Below are positions 42,915 to 51,575 of a DNA stretch of 64,000 bases, in pieces. Position 1 is the first letter of the stretch. Each line of letters opens with the position of its first letter. The translations under genes were made by a program, and so were the position numbers. Under the pieces are notes generated by a model. It saw nothing but the letters and a program-made list of their open reading frames with translations. It did not search any database and had not been told where the DNA came from. The stretch lies in assembly GCF_000807855.2 (NCBI RefSeq), contig NZ_JRYR02000001.1, forward strand, positions 3,292,054 to 3,356,053. Reading direction: 5' to 3'. Source of the stretch: Flammeovirga pacifica. Lineage in GTDB: Bacteria > Bacteroidota > Bacteroidia > Cytophagales > Flammeovirgaceae.

Positions 42915-44120
42915 ATGACATTAAGACTTACTCTTCTCTTTACACTAATCGCACACCTATTGTTCGGTCAGAAAGAAATCAAAAACTATGTACTCGAAAA
43001 CACTAGTCCCATCACATCATTTGATTTTGATCAGGAAGATTATTCCGACCTAGAAGCGATCAAGAACTCTATTGGTGATGCTAAAGTGGTCATGCTTGGA
43101 GAACAAGACCACGGAGATGCGAATACCTTTAAAATGAAAAGTCGTTTAGTAAAATACCTTCACGAAGAACTTGGATTCAATATCATTGCTTTCGAAAGTA
43201 ACTTCTATGGTATGCAGAAAAACTTTGAGGAAGATCCACAAAATTTCGAAGCAGCCAAGGATAAAATTTTTCCTATTTGGACCAAATGCGAAGAATGTCA
43301 GTCGACCTTTGATTATATAAAAGGCACTTATTCTTCAGACCAACCATTATACATGACTGGTGTTGACGTTCGTCGATATGATGCCCATCCGAAAGGTGTT
43401 TATTCTGAGGATTTTGATCGTTTTTTATCAGACAATAGTATTAATATTGACGACAAGAAACGATTTATTGATATTCTAGATGAGTTATATAAGAATGAAT
43501 ACGACTCAAAAGCTACAGAAGAAGATCGATCATTCTTTTTCACTACTCTAAAATCCATTGACCAACAGTACAGCAAAGATGATTTCATGAAGCAGGAATT
43601 ACAGAACCTAAACGGATATGCTGAGAATTCTTGGTTGATCAACATGAAAAAAATCTATTCTAAAAACAGTACTTTTCAATACCGAGATGTTCAGATGGCC
43701 AATAACTTAGTTTGGCTCTCTCAGAAACGCTTTCCAAATGAGAAGATAATTGTTTGGGCTGCTAGTATGCATACAGCTAAGAGCCATTTTAAATACCATA
43801 GTTCACTTGGGCTTATGACCTACAAAACACTAGGAAATAAGATGTACACACTAGGCTTTACTTCTTATAAAGGACAAGCTGGTAGAATAAAAAGCGAACC
43901 ATACGATATCAAAAAACCTGCTAAAAACTCTTTTGAACAGTGGCTTTCCGACTCAAAATATACTTTATCATTTACCGATTTCACTGAATTCAAAGGTAAA
44001 CCAAAGTATTTTTCTATGAAGGGATTAGTTAATTATACTTATCGAATGAGATGGACTGAAGTCTATGATGGAGTCATCTACATAGAGGAACAACTCCCTT
44101 GTACTGCCCTTGTTAAATGA
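42915..44120 (+). CDS. Erythromycin-esterase-fold secreted protein
   Basis: I use the ATG at 42915, which gives a signal peptide (MTLRLTLLFTLIAHLLFGQ); the longer frame begins at a TTG and would hide it. The 401-residue protein matches the erythromycin esterase/EreA superfamily: VVMLGEQDHGDANTFKMK with the conserved Glu and His (near residue 60), FNIIAFESNFYG, the RDVQMANNLVWL tract and IIVWAASMHTAKS. The family includes macrolide esterases but also many hydrolases of unknown substrate, and the export signal argues against a simple cytoplasmic resistance enzyme. It is transcribed alone. Confidence 0.8.
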   Translation: MTLRLTLLFTLIAHLLFGQKEIKNYVLENTSPITSFDFDQEDYSDLEAIKNSIGDAKVVMLGEQDHGDANTFKMKSRLVKYLHEELGFNIIAFESNFYGMQKNFEEDPQNFEAAKDKIFPIWTKCEECQSTFDYIKGTYSSDQPLYMTGVDVRRYDAHPKGVYSEDFDRFLSDNSINIDDKKRFIDILDELYKNEYDSKATEEDRSFFFTTLKSIDQQYSKDDFMKQELQNLNGYAENSWLINMKKIYSKNSTFQYRDVQMANNLVWLSQKRFPNEKIIVWAASMHTAKSHFKYHSSLGLMTYKTLGNKMYTLGFTSYKGQAGRIKSEPYDIKKPAKNSFEQWLSDSKYTLSFTDFTEFKGKPKYFSMKGLVNYTYRMRWTEVYDGVIYIEEQLPCTALVK

Positions 44121-44294
44121 CACCCAACAAGGGTAAATGCATGATTCTCCTTTGGTATTCACCTCTTTTTAAATTTACCACCTCTTTTAATTCATTTTTT
44201 TACTCTATCTAATTTTGATATTCAATAGTTTGCGTCAAGGTCTTAGTGGTAATACGAAAAAAAACAATTACCCTGAATATTAAAATAGTATGTG

Positions 44295-46352
44295 ATGAAA
44301 GAAATGATTTTTAAATTCCTATTGCTCTTAATTTCCACTTCGGTTTGGGGACAAGTTCAATTGGAAAGTGCAATGGAAAAAGCTAATTCTGTTCCTATTA
44401 GTAATGAGGTTCCTTTAACTCCAAATAATTTTAAATTTGATGATGTTGTCACAAACAATCAGATCAAATACAAACCTCCTTTTAAATTTCAAAGAACCAT
44501 CTATGTTGATGCTAAAAAAGGAAATGATAAGAATGATGGGTTAAGTCAGAAAAAAGCTATCAAAAGTTTACAACAACTGGTTAAACTAAAGGTTAATTTT
44601 GGCGATCAAGTTCTTCTAAAAGGAAATCAAGAACACTTTGGTGGAATAGACTTGATCAACTTGAATAAATCATCCAAAAATAAAAATCGTATTCATATTG
44701 GTAGCTATGGTCACGGAAAAGCCACCATCAATTTTAAAGGTTATCCTGCAGGTATTTGGATTCAGAATACTTCCAATGTATTGATATCAGATTTAAAAAT
44801 GACAGGTAATGGAGGTCCTGAAAATAGTACTTTCATGTACAACAAAGAAGAAAAAAGAATTGACCAACGCTATGGGGTTAGAATACTTTCTGACAACTCC
44901 CACACACATAGTTTGATGGAAAACTTCCTAATTTATAATGTAGATATTGAAGACGTTTACCTCTTAAACAATGCAGAAACTTCTCGTGCATGTAGACAAT
45001 GGAATATGAATGATAATGCTGGTTGGGGATGGGGAGTCTTTGGTCAAGTGCATCAAAAAGGAAAGGGTATTCGTAATATTGCTGTTCAACATGTGACGGT
45101 CAAAAATGTGAGTCAGATGGGAATTCGTTTCAAAGGAAATGGAAAAATTGATGGTTCTTTAAAGCATAATGTAGATGATGTTCGTATTGAATATTGTACC
45201 GTTTATCAAGCTGGAGGACCTGGTATGCAATTCAACAGATGTAATAATAGCCATCTTAAATATAGTAGAATTACTGAGTCAGGAAATAGAAACGACAAAC
45301 GTAAATGGGGACGAGGAAGCGGTATGTGGACTTGGGGACTACAAAACTTTTTATTCGAATACAATGTCTTTGAAGGTGCTCAAGGTATTGCCGACTCATG
45401 TGGTGCTCATATTGATTTCAATTGTAAAAATGTAGTGATTCAAAATTGCTTGAGCCGTTACAATGCAGGTGGATTTATAGAAATTCTTGGGCTTAATTAT
45501 AATTGTTCTTACCGCTTTAATGTAAGTATTAATGATGGATGGAGAAATATTAAAGATCCTAATCAAAAATTCTGGGGAAAAGTAGGTACTCCAGGAGCTA
45601 TTATTACAGTAAATGGACATAATCATAAAAAGAAGTACATAGGCCCTTATCAAACCTATATTTATAATAATACAATTATTAATACCATTGCAGGAAATAA
45701 GCCCTATAAAAACCCGAATGTTTTCAATATTTCTACTTCCAATGAAGGTATCGTGATGATGAATAACCTGTTCTGGTTAGAAGAAAAAACAAACAAAGGT
45801 TGGTCGATGCACCGTTGGAAAGATGGAGCTGCTTATGATGCTGCTTTTGATTTTATGATTTCCAAAGAACCTACAAAGAATGCTACTTCAGGAAAAGGAT
45901 TTGATGGTTCTTTAGCGGCAAACATCCGTCCTATGAATCAAACAGAATTGGATAAAATGGAGTTAATCATGAAAAATAATATCTATCGCCTTTACAACAC
46001 AGAAGGAAAAGATAAATATACATCTGTGGATAAAGCTTTAGATGAAGGGTATTGGGATGAAAATGCCTTTGGTGGTTTACCTGAGTTTGAAAATGAGAAT
46101 GGATCTTTTGCAAAAGACTTTGTTCCTCAAAATAAAAAATTGATTACTTCTGGAGCTAAAATTCCTCAATTAAAGTCTGATAAGACAGAAAATGGAATTT
46201 ATTATGGTGGATTGAATGTGAAAACTGATTTCTTTGGCAACCCTATTCAAGGAAATATAATCGGTGCAATTGTTCCCAATGCAACATTGAGAGATTGGTC
46301 TCATTTAATGAAAGAAAACGATAAAGTGGACGACAAAAAAGTTGTTCAATAA
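44295..46352 (+). CDS. Secreted right-handed parallel beta-helix protein
   Basis: The 685-residue protein starts at the ATG at 44295 (a GTG immediately upstream adds only one residue) and has a signal peptide ending VWGQVQ. After an N-terminal segment with TIYVDAKKGNDKNDGLS, common to beta-helix lyases and hydrolases, come stacked short repeats such as VLISDLKMTG, FLIYNVDIED, IAVQHVTVKNVSQMGI, VRIEYCTVYQAGG and VVIQNCLSRYNAGG. The fold suits polysaccharide lyases or glycosidases, and the setting makes an algal glycan plausible. I see no family-specific catalytic motif and no T9SS tail, so the substrate is unknown. Confidence 0.75.
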   Translation: MKEMIFKFLLLLISTSVWGQVQLESAMEKANSVPISNEVPLTPNNFKFDDVVTNNQIKYKPPFKFQRTIYVDAKKGNDKNDGLSQKKAIKSLQQLVKLKVNFGDQVLLKGNQEHFGGIDLINLNKSSKNKNRIHIGSYGHGKATINFKGYPAGIWIQNTSNVLISDLKMTGNGGPENSTFMYNKEEKRIDQRYGVRILSDNSHTHSLMENFLIYNVDIEDVYLLNNAETSRACRQWNMNDNAGWGWGVFGQVHQKGKGIRNIAVQHVTVKNVSQMGIRFKGNGKIDGSLKHNVDDVRIEYCTVYQAGGPGMQFNRCNNSHLKYSRITESGNRNDKRKWGRGSGMWTWGLQNFLFEYNVFEGAQGIADSCGAHIDFNCKNVVIQNCLSRYNAGGFIEILGLNYNCSYRFNVSINDGWRNIKDPNQKFWGKVGTPGAIITVNGHNHKKKYIGPYQTYIYNNTIINTIAGNKPYKNPNVFNISTSNEGIVMMNNLFWLEEKTNKGWSMHRWKDGAAYDAAFDFMISKEPTKNATSGKGFDGSLAANIRPMNQTELDKMELIMKNNIYRLYNTEGKDKYTSVDKALDEGYWDENAFGGLPEFENENGSFAKDFVPQNKKLITSGAKIPQLKSDKTENGIYYGGLNVKTDFFGNPIQGNIIGAIVPNATLRDWSHLMKENDKVDDKKVVQ

Positions 46353-46381
46353 AAACAATAATTATTGATGTGAACTACTTA

Positions 46382-46420
46382 TAAAAAAAACCATCTGATT
46401 TTTTTCAGATGGTTTTTTAT
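46382..46420. terminator. Bidirectional terminator
   Basis: The stem AAAACCATCTG/CAGATGGTTTT (about 46387-46397 with 46406-46416) has an 8-nt loop and A- and T-runs at the two sides. It ends the beta-helix gene and the convergent AIM24 operon. Confidence 0.9.
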
Positions 46421-46421
46421 A

Positions 46422-47108
46422 TTAACCTTTGTCCTTCACTGGACGGTACGGATGTACCCAACTCGTAAATGGACCCACTTTCCTTGTTTGAATCCATACT
46501 TTTCCTTTACCAGAGAAACGGCAAACTAAGCCTTCACCAGAGAAGAAAAGAGATTTATAACCTCCTACTTTTGAGATATTATAGTCTAAACCTTCAGTGA
46601 AAGCAACAATATGACCTGTATCGACTACATAACCGTCTTCTACATCAATTTCTATGATCCCTCCATAAGAGTTAAACCAAAGATCTCCTGTTCCTGAACA
46701 TTTTATCAAGAACAAGCTTTCACCTGAGAAGAAGCCTTTTGTTAACCCTTGGAATTTTGTTTCTACTTCAACACTCATTGCTGAAGCAACAAAAGCAGAA
46801 TTCTGAAGATAGATTGCTTCATTCTCTAAATATACATGATCCACATCTCCTGGAGCACTCGGAGCAATTTGAATTTCTCCTGCACCATTTTTTGCTTCAA
46901 ACTCATTAATGAAAAGTGATTCTCCAGAGAACATTCTTCCGAAGCCACCTTTCATCTTTGTTTTCATTTCAATATTGGTATCCATTGTCGCCATTGCAGA
47001 CGCTTCCACCTTTATTTTCTCCCCTGATGGGATATTGACCGTGATAAAACCAAAATCAGGTTTACAGTCAAATCTAAAATCTAATCCTTTTTTATCTTCT
47101 GTAAGCAT
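46422..47108 (-). CDS. AIM24/TIGR00266 family protein, third of three paralogues
   Basis: The 228-residue protein contains the beta-rich repeats of the TIGR00266 (AIM24) family: GGFGRMFSGESLF near residue 54, FFSGESLFLIKCSGTGDLWFNSYGG near 128, VDTGHIVAF and FSGEGLVCRFSGKGKVWIQTR near the C-terminus. There is no signal peptide or membrane segment. The family is named after a yeast mitochondrial protein, but its bacterial role is unknown. It is the last gene of a four-gene transcript (M48 peptidase and three AIM24 paralogues), starting 3 nt after its neighbour's stop. Confidence 0.88.
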   Translation of the reverse strand: MLTEDKKGLDFRFDCKPDFGFITVNIPSGEKIKVEASAMATMDTNIEMKTKMKGGFGRMFSGESLFINEFEAKNGAGEIQIAPSAPGDVDHVYLENEAIYLQNSAFVASAMSVEVETKFQGLTKGFFSGESLFLIKCSGTGDLWFNSYGGIIEIDVEDGYVVDTGHIVAFTEGLDYNISKVGGYKSLFFSGEGLVCRFSGKGKVWIQTRKVGPFTSWVHPYRPVKDKG

Positions 47109-47111
47109 GAT

Positions 47112-47813
47112 CTATCTTGGTCTTAATGTTGGTCCTAAAATTTGTCCGAATGAACTTGGGTTATGAGATTGTACCCACACCGTTCCTTGTCCTTTAAACT
47201 TACACACCAATCCTTCACCACCTAGGAAAGAACTCATCCAGCTTTTTCCTGCTTTCGTTACTTCAAAGTTTAAGGTTTCTTCAAATGCCACTATATGGCC
47301 TGTATCCACGATATAATCCCCATCAATTTTTATAGGATAAATGGCTCCATAAGAATTGAAAATTAAAGTCCCTTGGCCATTCAAGTTCAACCAAAAAGCA
47401 CTTTCACCAGAGAAAAAGCTCTTGAAGCCCTGCCAATTGAAATCTACTTCAATATCTGGAGAGGATGCTACATATGATCCTGCTTGCACAACTAATCCTT
47501 CTCCATGTAACTCATGTGTCATCATATCGCCAGCAAGAGTAGCACTTAGCCAGACTGTACCCGGTTCATTACCTGCTGAATAATGGTTTAAGAAAAAGCT
47601 TTCTCCAGATAACATTCTTTTCAAACCTTTCATGATTCCTCCTCCACTTTTTTTGTGTGTTGTGGTAGTCATCGTGATTGTTGGGCTCATGGCAATCATC
47701 GCTCCTGCTTCAGCAGTAAAATGTTGTCCCGGCTCCAAATCTATCTTAACAGCTGAAGCCCCTGGCCCCATCTGAATCTCTGTCTTTAATGATGTATTCA
47801 ATAGTTCTGCCAT
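47112..47813 (-). CDS. AIM24/TIGR00266 family protein, second of three paralogues
   Basis: The 233-residue protein has the same plan as its neighbours: GQHFTAEAGAMIAMSPTI near the N-terminus, KGLKRMLSGESFFLNHYSAG, FFSGESAFWLNLNGQGTLIF, YIVDTGHIVAFEE and GGEGLVCKFKGQGTVWVQSH. The sequence is clearly paralogous to both flanking genes rather than identical, so the duplications are old. It begins 2 nt after the stop of the first paralogue. The paralogues may form a mixed beta-sandwich assembly; that is an inference. Confidence 0.88.
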   Translation of the reverse strand: MAELLNTSLKTEIQMGPGASAVKIDLEPGQHFTAEAGAMIAMSPTITMTTTTHKKSGGGIMKGLKRMLSGESFFLNHYSAGNEPGTVWLSATLAGDMMTHELHGEGLVVQAGSYVASSPDIEVDFNWQGFKSFFSGESAFWLNLNGQGTLIFNSYGAIYPIKIDGDYIVDTGHIVAFEETLNFEVTKAGKSWMSSFLGGEGLVCKFKGQGTVWVQSHNPSSFGQILGPTLRPR

Positions 47814-47815
47814 GA

Positions 47816-48475
47816 TTATAAGTTTTTATTTACCCATGATGTCATTCCAGACATACTTCTTGTCTGAATAAAAATCTTACCTGAACCTTCAACTCTGGTA
47901 ACGAATCCCTCTCCACTAAAAAATGATGAGAAAATACCACCAGACAATTGAGGTTTTAACTTCATACCAGGCTCGTAACCTACTAAATGACTTGTATCGA
48001 CAATAAATTCGCCACTTACTTCTCTTTCGATCAAACCACCGAAAGCACCAAAAATGACTTTTCCATGTCCTGAAACCATCAATTTAAAAAGTCCTTCTCC
48101 TCCAATCCAAGATCCAAAACCAGCGAATTTCACACCTAGTTTTACATCGGGAGTAGAAGCAATGTATGCACCTTGTTGTAAACAGAAACTTTCACCATTT
48201 AACTCCTTCACTTCCATATCTCCAGGAGTAGGCTGAGTAATAGTTAAAGTAAGCGGTTCTGATGTGTTGTTAGTAAAACGATTGACAAAGAGTGTTTCAC
48301 CTCCAAAGATTTTTTTGAGTATGGCATTAAAAAAACCTCCATTTAGTTCGGCAGTCATATCAAGTTGAGTTGACATACTTGACATTGCATCCGATTCTGC
48401 AACAAACGATTCGCCCGGCTCAATTGTTACGTGAACATGAGCAAAAGCGGGTTTGCCTTTAACGTCTAAATTCAT
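47816..48475 (-). CDS. AIM24/TIGR00266 family protein, first of three paralogues
   Basis: The 219-residue protein has ESFVAESDAMSSMSTQLDM near the N-terminus, KIFGGETLFVNRF (GGE in place of SGE), GSWIGGEGLFKLMVSGHGKVIFGAFGG, FIVDTSHLVGYEPG and FSGEGFVTRVEGSGKIFIQTR. It is the most divergent of the three in the first two signature loops. It starts 6 nt after the M48 peptidase gene stops, so the peptidase and the AIM24 proteins are made from one message. Confidence 0.88.
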   Translation of the reverse strand: MNLDVKGKPAFAHVHVTIEPGESFVAESDAMSSMSTQLDMTAELNGGFFNAILKKIFGGETLFVNRFTNNTSEPLTLTITQPTPGDMEVKELNGESFCLQQGAYIASTPDVKLGVKFAGFGSWIGGEGLFKLMVSGHGKVIFGAFGGLIEREVSGEFIVDTSHLVGYEPGMKLKPQLSGGIFSSFFSGEGFVTRVEGSGKIFIQTRSMSGMTSWVNKNL

Positions 48476-48481
48476 AAATAT

Positions 48482-49621
48482 TTAATTAGTTGTTAGTAAT
48501 ACACCCTCTTTAAAATCATTGTAATTAGATTGAAAAGAGATATAGTTATTTTCCTTGTTATCTATAATCTGTTCTTTCAGATGAATTATTCTATCGGGTG
48601 TTGACGGGTGTGTTGAAATAAAAGACATCAAGCTATCCATTGAAGTCATTTCATTTTTTTCGTCTAACATTTCAAAAAATTGGATCATTCCTTCTGGGTT
48701 AATTCTACTTTGTTGTAAATACTCAACCCCTTTTATATCTGCCTCCTTTTCCAATGTTCTCGAATAAGCTGATGTTTGTATCTCGAACATCGTATTGGCT
48801 AATGTTGCCATGATAGCAGATCCGTCTCCAAAAAATAAATACACAATACTAAAAAAGCCGATTTTATCAATGGCTCCTCGAATATGATGTCTTAATGAGA
48901 CATGAGAAATTTCATGTGCCATCACTCCTGCTACTTCATCCCAAGAAGATGCATTTTTGATCAACCCTGAATTGATCACCACTTTTCCACCTGGTAATGC
49001 GAAGGCATTGATAGACGCATCTTCTACCAAATACAATTCGATATTAAAACCTTCTGCTTCCACCTGATTAATTAATGGTTGAAGTTCCTCTCCCAATACT
49101 GCTATCAAAGAATCATTTTCAATAAAAGTATATTCTTCATATATAGACTCGAAGAGTTCTTCTCCTATTTGTTCCTCCCAAGAGATCGGTACATTCTCTG
49201 CTCCTTTTCTGACAATATTATCTTTAAAGAGGTAAAAGCAAGTGCTCATCAATATGCAAATGCCTAAAACCAAAGCAACTCCACGATAAAGACTATTCAA
49301 TACAAATTTGGTGTCTTTAATATGCTCACGAAAACGAGGATCACTAATCAAAAAATCATCTTTGAGAATAGATTTATCTTTAGTGTATATTGAGACCTCT
49401 TTTTCCTTTCTTGATTTGAAAAAGATAAATTGACCAGAAGCTCCTCCTGCTTCAATTTCTAAATCAGCAAAAGGAATATGGTAATAAAAATCTCCCGCTT
49501 GAATATCAATTTTCTGCGATCCAAATCGTACATCTCCTTGTTGTCTTCCTGTTGGTAATTGAGGATGAATCAAGATGGCTTTGTAAGTGGTAGAATTAGT
49601 CTTGTTAGTTATTGTAGGCAT
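48482..49621 (-). CDS. Membrane-anchored M48 metallopeptidase
   Basis: The 379-residue protein has an N-terminal beta-rich domain (about 10-85) of the kind found before some M48 peptidases, one membrane helix (about 110-132) and an M48 catalytic domain. The zinc site is HEISH at 236-240, with Glu293 (in EKEADIKGVEYL) as the probable third ligand. Family tracts INAFALPGGKVVINSGLI and FISTHPSTPDRI are present. Bacterial M48 enzymes of this kind (BepA, LoiP) police outer-membrane proteins. It is the first gene of the operon with three AIM24 paralogues, which suggests that these act together. Confidence 0.9.
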   Translation of the reverse strand: MPTITNKTNSTTYKAILIHPQLPTGRQQGDVRFGSQKIDIQAGDFYYHIPFADLEIEAGGASGQFIFFKSRKEKEVSIYTKDKSILKDDFLISDPRFREHIKDTKFVLNSLYRGVALVLGICILMSTCFYLFKDNIVRKGAENVPISWEEQIGEELFESIYEEYTFIENDSLIAVLGEELQPLINQVEAEGFNIELYLVEDASINAFALPGGKVVINSGLIKNASSWDEVAGVMAHEISHVSLRHHIRGAIDKIGFFSIVYLFFGDGSAIMATLANTMFEIQTSAYSRTLEKEADIKGVEYLQQSRINPEGMIQFFEMLDEKNEMTSMDSLMSFISTHPSTPDRIIHLKEQIIDNKENNYISFQSNYNDFKEGVLLTTN

Positions 49622-49910
49622 TAAATAAAAAATATTTATTGAGGCTTGAGTTTATTACCTCCCTATTTCTGTGAGCCCATGGTACAAATCATGAGTTTTA
49701 AGAGTTACATTGTATAAGTAATAACTATTTAATGATGTACCTACATTGTTGTACAATTTAACGAGGTACTTTTTACTACTTAAGCATAGTCAATTTATAA
49801 GATAAAATTGATAATTCCCAATGCTAGGAATAAAGCAGAAACTACTCTTTTGTATTAACAATACCCTGCCTTATACTTTACACCTTGATAACACAAAAAA
49901 AATTGGACAT
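49622..49910. other. Intergenic region upstream of the M48 operon
   Basis: This AT-rich stretch between the M48 gene start and the rpsP terminator must hold the operon promoter, but no TAnnTTTG box in the right orientation was found. The open frame at 49821-50084 runs antisense into rpsP across its terminator and is not credible. Confidence 0.4.
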
Positions 49911-49941
49911 GAAAAAGCCCTACGCTTGGGAGGCGTAGGGC
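49911..49941 (-). terminator. Terminator of rpsP
   Basis: A perfect GC-rich 9-bp stem GCCCTACGC/GCGTAGGGC (49917-49925 with 49933-49941) has A5 on the plus strand, giving the U-run on the minus strand. It lies about 85 nt past the rpsP stop. Confidence 0.88.
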
Positions 49942-50027
49942 CAATATTTTCGATTTGGAATTACGTAAACCTAGTTTACGGGGTAAATACGAGGGCATTT
50001 ACCTTCGACTTAAGATTTGTGCTGGAA

Positions 50028-50615
50028 TTACTCAGCAGACTCTTCTTCAGTAGCTTCACCTTCAGCAGCAGCTTCTTCACCTGATTCCTCAGTTGAAGCT
50101 TCAGCAGCCTCAGCAGCTTCTTTTTCAGCTTGAGCAGCAGCGGCAGCAGCAAGAGCTTCAGCCTCAGCTTTTTTCTCAGCTTCTTCAGCAGCTTTACGAG
50201 CAGCAACACCCGCTTCTAATTCTGCTTTTACAGCAGCTTCAGCAGCAGCTTGTTTTGCTTCTAACTCAGCAGCATAAGCAGAAGATCTCTCTGACATCCA
50301 TGCATCAAAAAGTTTATCAGCTTCCTCTTGAGTTTTAGCGCCTTTGTTCACACCTACTTGAAGGTGTTTCTTGTACATTGCACCAGCTTTAGACAATACC
50401 ATACGAGCAGTGTCAGTAGGCTGAGCACCATTCAATAACCATTGTGCAGCAGATGCAGCGTCAATGTTGATAGTTGCAGGTTCAGTGTTAGGGTTGAAAG
50501 TACCTAACTTCTCAATAAAACGACCATCACGAGGAGATCTTGAGTCTGCTACTACTACATTGTAAATAGGCTTTCTCTTACGGCCACGACGAGCCAAACG
50601 AATTTTTACTGCCAT
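50028..50615 (-). CDS. rpsP: 30S ribosomal protein S16 with long acidic Ala-rich tail
   Basis: The first 85 or so residues are a standard S16: [36 protein letters not shown] (residues 3-38) and the [17 protein letters not shown] tract. A further 105 residues follow, predicted as one long helix rich in Ala and Glu/Lys, ending in an acidic [18 protein letters not shown]. coli S16 has only 82 residues. Extended S16 proteins are known in Bacteroidota, but the role of the tail is not established. The repetitive Ala/Glu coding makes several antisense frames look open; none is a gene. A TATCTTTG box lies 87 nt upstream. Confidence 0.95.
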   Translation of the reverse strand: MAVKIRLARRGRKRKPIYNVVVADSRSPRDGRFIEKLGTFNPNTEPATINIDAASAAQWLLNGAQPTDTARMVLSKAGAMYKKHLQVGVNKGAKTQEEADKLFDAWMSERSSAYAAELEAKQAAAEAAVKAELEAGVAARKAAEEAEKKAEAEALAAAAAAQAEKEAAEAAEASTEESGEEAAAEGEATEEESAE

Positions 50616-50948
50616 TTTAATTTAGCATTTGTGTGTTGGAAAGGAACGCAGTCCTTTATGACACAGTTAAACATATGGGAAACACGTTCCCGATTCAATC
50701 GGCAAAGATAGTATAACTTATTGAATTCTACTACCTAAACCAATTATAAAAACGTTGAAGTCTTGTTTTTTGATACGTTTTGAGTAATGATGTGGTGGTA
50801 ATATTTTTTAATAAGGCTTTGATAGACTATGATTTAGAAATTTTTTACTAAAAATTGAATTCCTAAATTCCTTAACACATCACCTAATATTCTCAATTGA
50901 TTACTATCTTGCAGAGTATTCAAAAAGAACAATCAACAAACATTATAG
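50616..50948. other. Divergent region between rpsP and the rhomboid gene
   Basis: No ORF occurs in this 333-nt stretch. The minus-strand -7 box for rpsP at 50703-50710 is the only clear signal; a plus-strand promoter for the rhomboid operon was not resolved. Confidence 0.45.
50703..50710 (-). promoter_or_regulatory. -7 box for rpsP
   Basis: The plus-strand CAAAGATA reads TATCTTTG (TAnnTTTG) on the minus strand, 87 nt upstream of the rpsP start. There is no TTG at the expected distance. Confidence 0.45.
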
Positions 50949-51575
50949 ATGTCAATTACATTATTATTAATCATTCTGAACGTAGGTGTCAGTTACTATG
51001 CATTTCAAAATGATAGTGTACGTTATAAACTTTTGATGGATCCTTATTTAGTTTCATCAAAAAATCAGTGGTACAGGTTTATTACTTCCTCTTTAGTACA
51101 TTCTAATTGGATGCATTTATTATTCAACATGCTTACTCTTTATTTCTTTGGAGGGGCTGTAGAAAGAATATGTTTAATTCTTGCTGGTAATGGTGTTACA
51201 GGTAATTTAGCTTTCTTAGCTTTATATTTTGGAGGGGCTATTATTGCAGATATTCCTTCTTACATTCAACATAAAGGAAATATCAATTATAGATCTTTAG
51301 GTGCATCTGGAGCTGTTTCGGCAGTGGTATTCTTTATGATTATTTTTGCTCCAATTCAAGAGATCTGCCTTTATTTTGTTATTTGTCTACCATCATTTAT
51401 TCTTGGAGCCATTTTCTTGGTTTATTCTTATTACCAATCCAATAATCCAAACACTTATATCAATCACTCTGCTCACTTATTTGGGGCTATTTTTGGTGTA
51501 GCATTTGCTATTTTGCTTGATCCAAACTCAATTATCCGCTTTTTCCAACAAATCCAATCATGGATAACATTTTAA
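50949..51575 (+). CDS. Rhomboid-family intramembrane serine protease
   Basis: The 208-residue protein has six hydrophobic segments. Rhomboid signatures are WYRFITSSLVHSNWMHLLFNM (the L1 loop and helix 2; residues 41-61), the nucleophile Ser120 in GASGAVSA and His176 in HSAHLFGAIFG. It cleaves membrane-spanning substrates within the bilayer; the substrate is unknown. Its last 16 nt overlap the following DUF2062 gene, so the two are translationally linked. Confidence 0.9.
   Translation: MSITLLLIILNVGVSYYAFQNDSVRYKLLMDPYLVSSKNQWYRFITSSLVHSNWMHLLFNMLTLYFFGGAVERICLILAGNGVTGNLAFLALYFGGAIIADIPSYIQHKGNINYRSLGASGAVSAVVFFMIIFAPIQEICLYFVICLPSFILGAIFLVYSYYQSNNPNTYINHSAHLFGAIFGVAFAILLDPNSIIRFFQQIQSWITF

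Noticed and set aside
49821-50084. 87-codon plus-strand frame near rpsP
   Set aside because: It crosses the rpsP terminator and runs antisense to the repetitive Ala/Glu tail of S16, which leaves many frames open.
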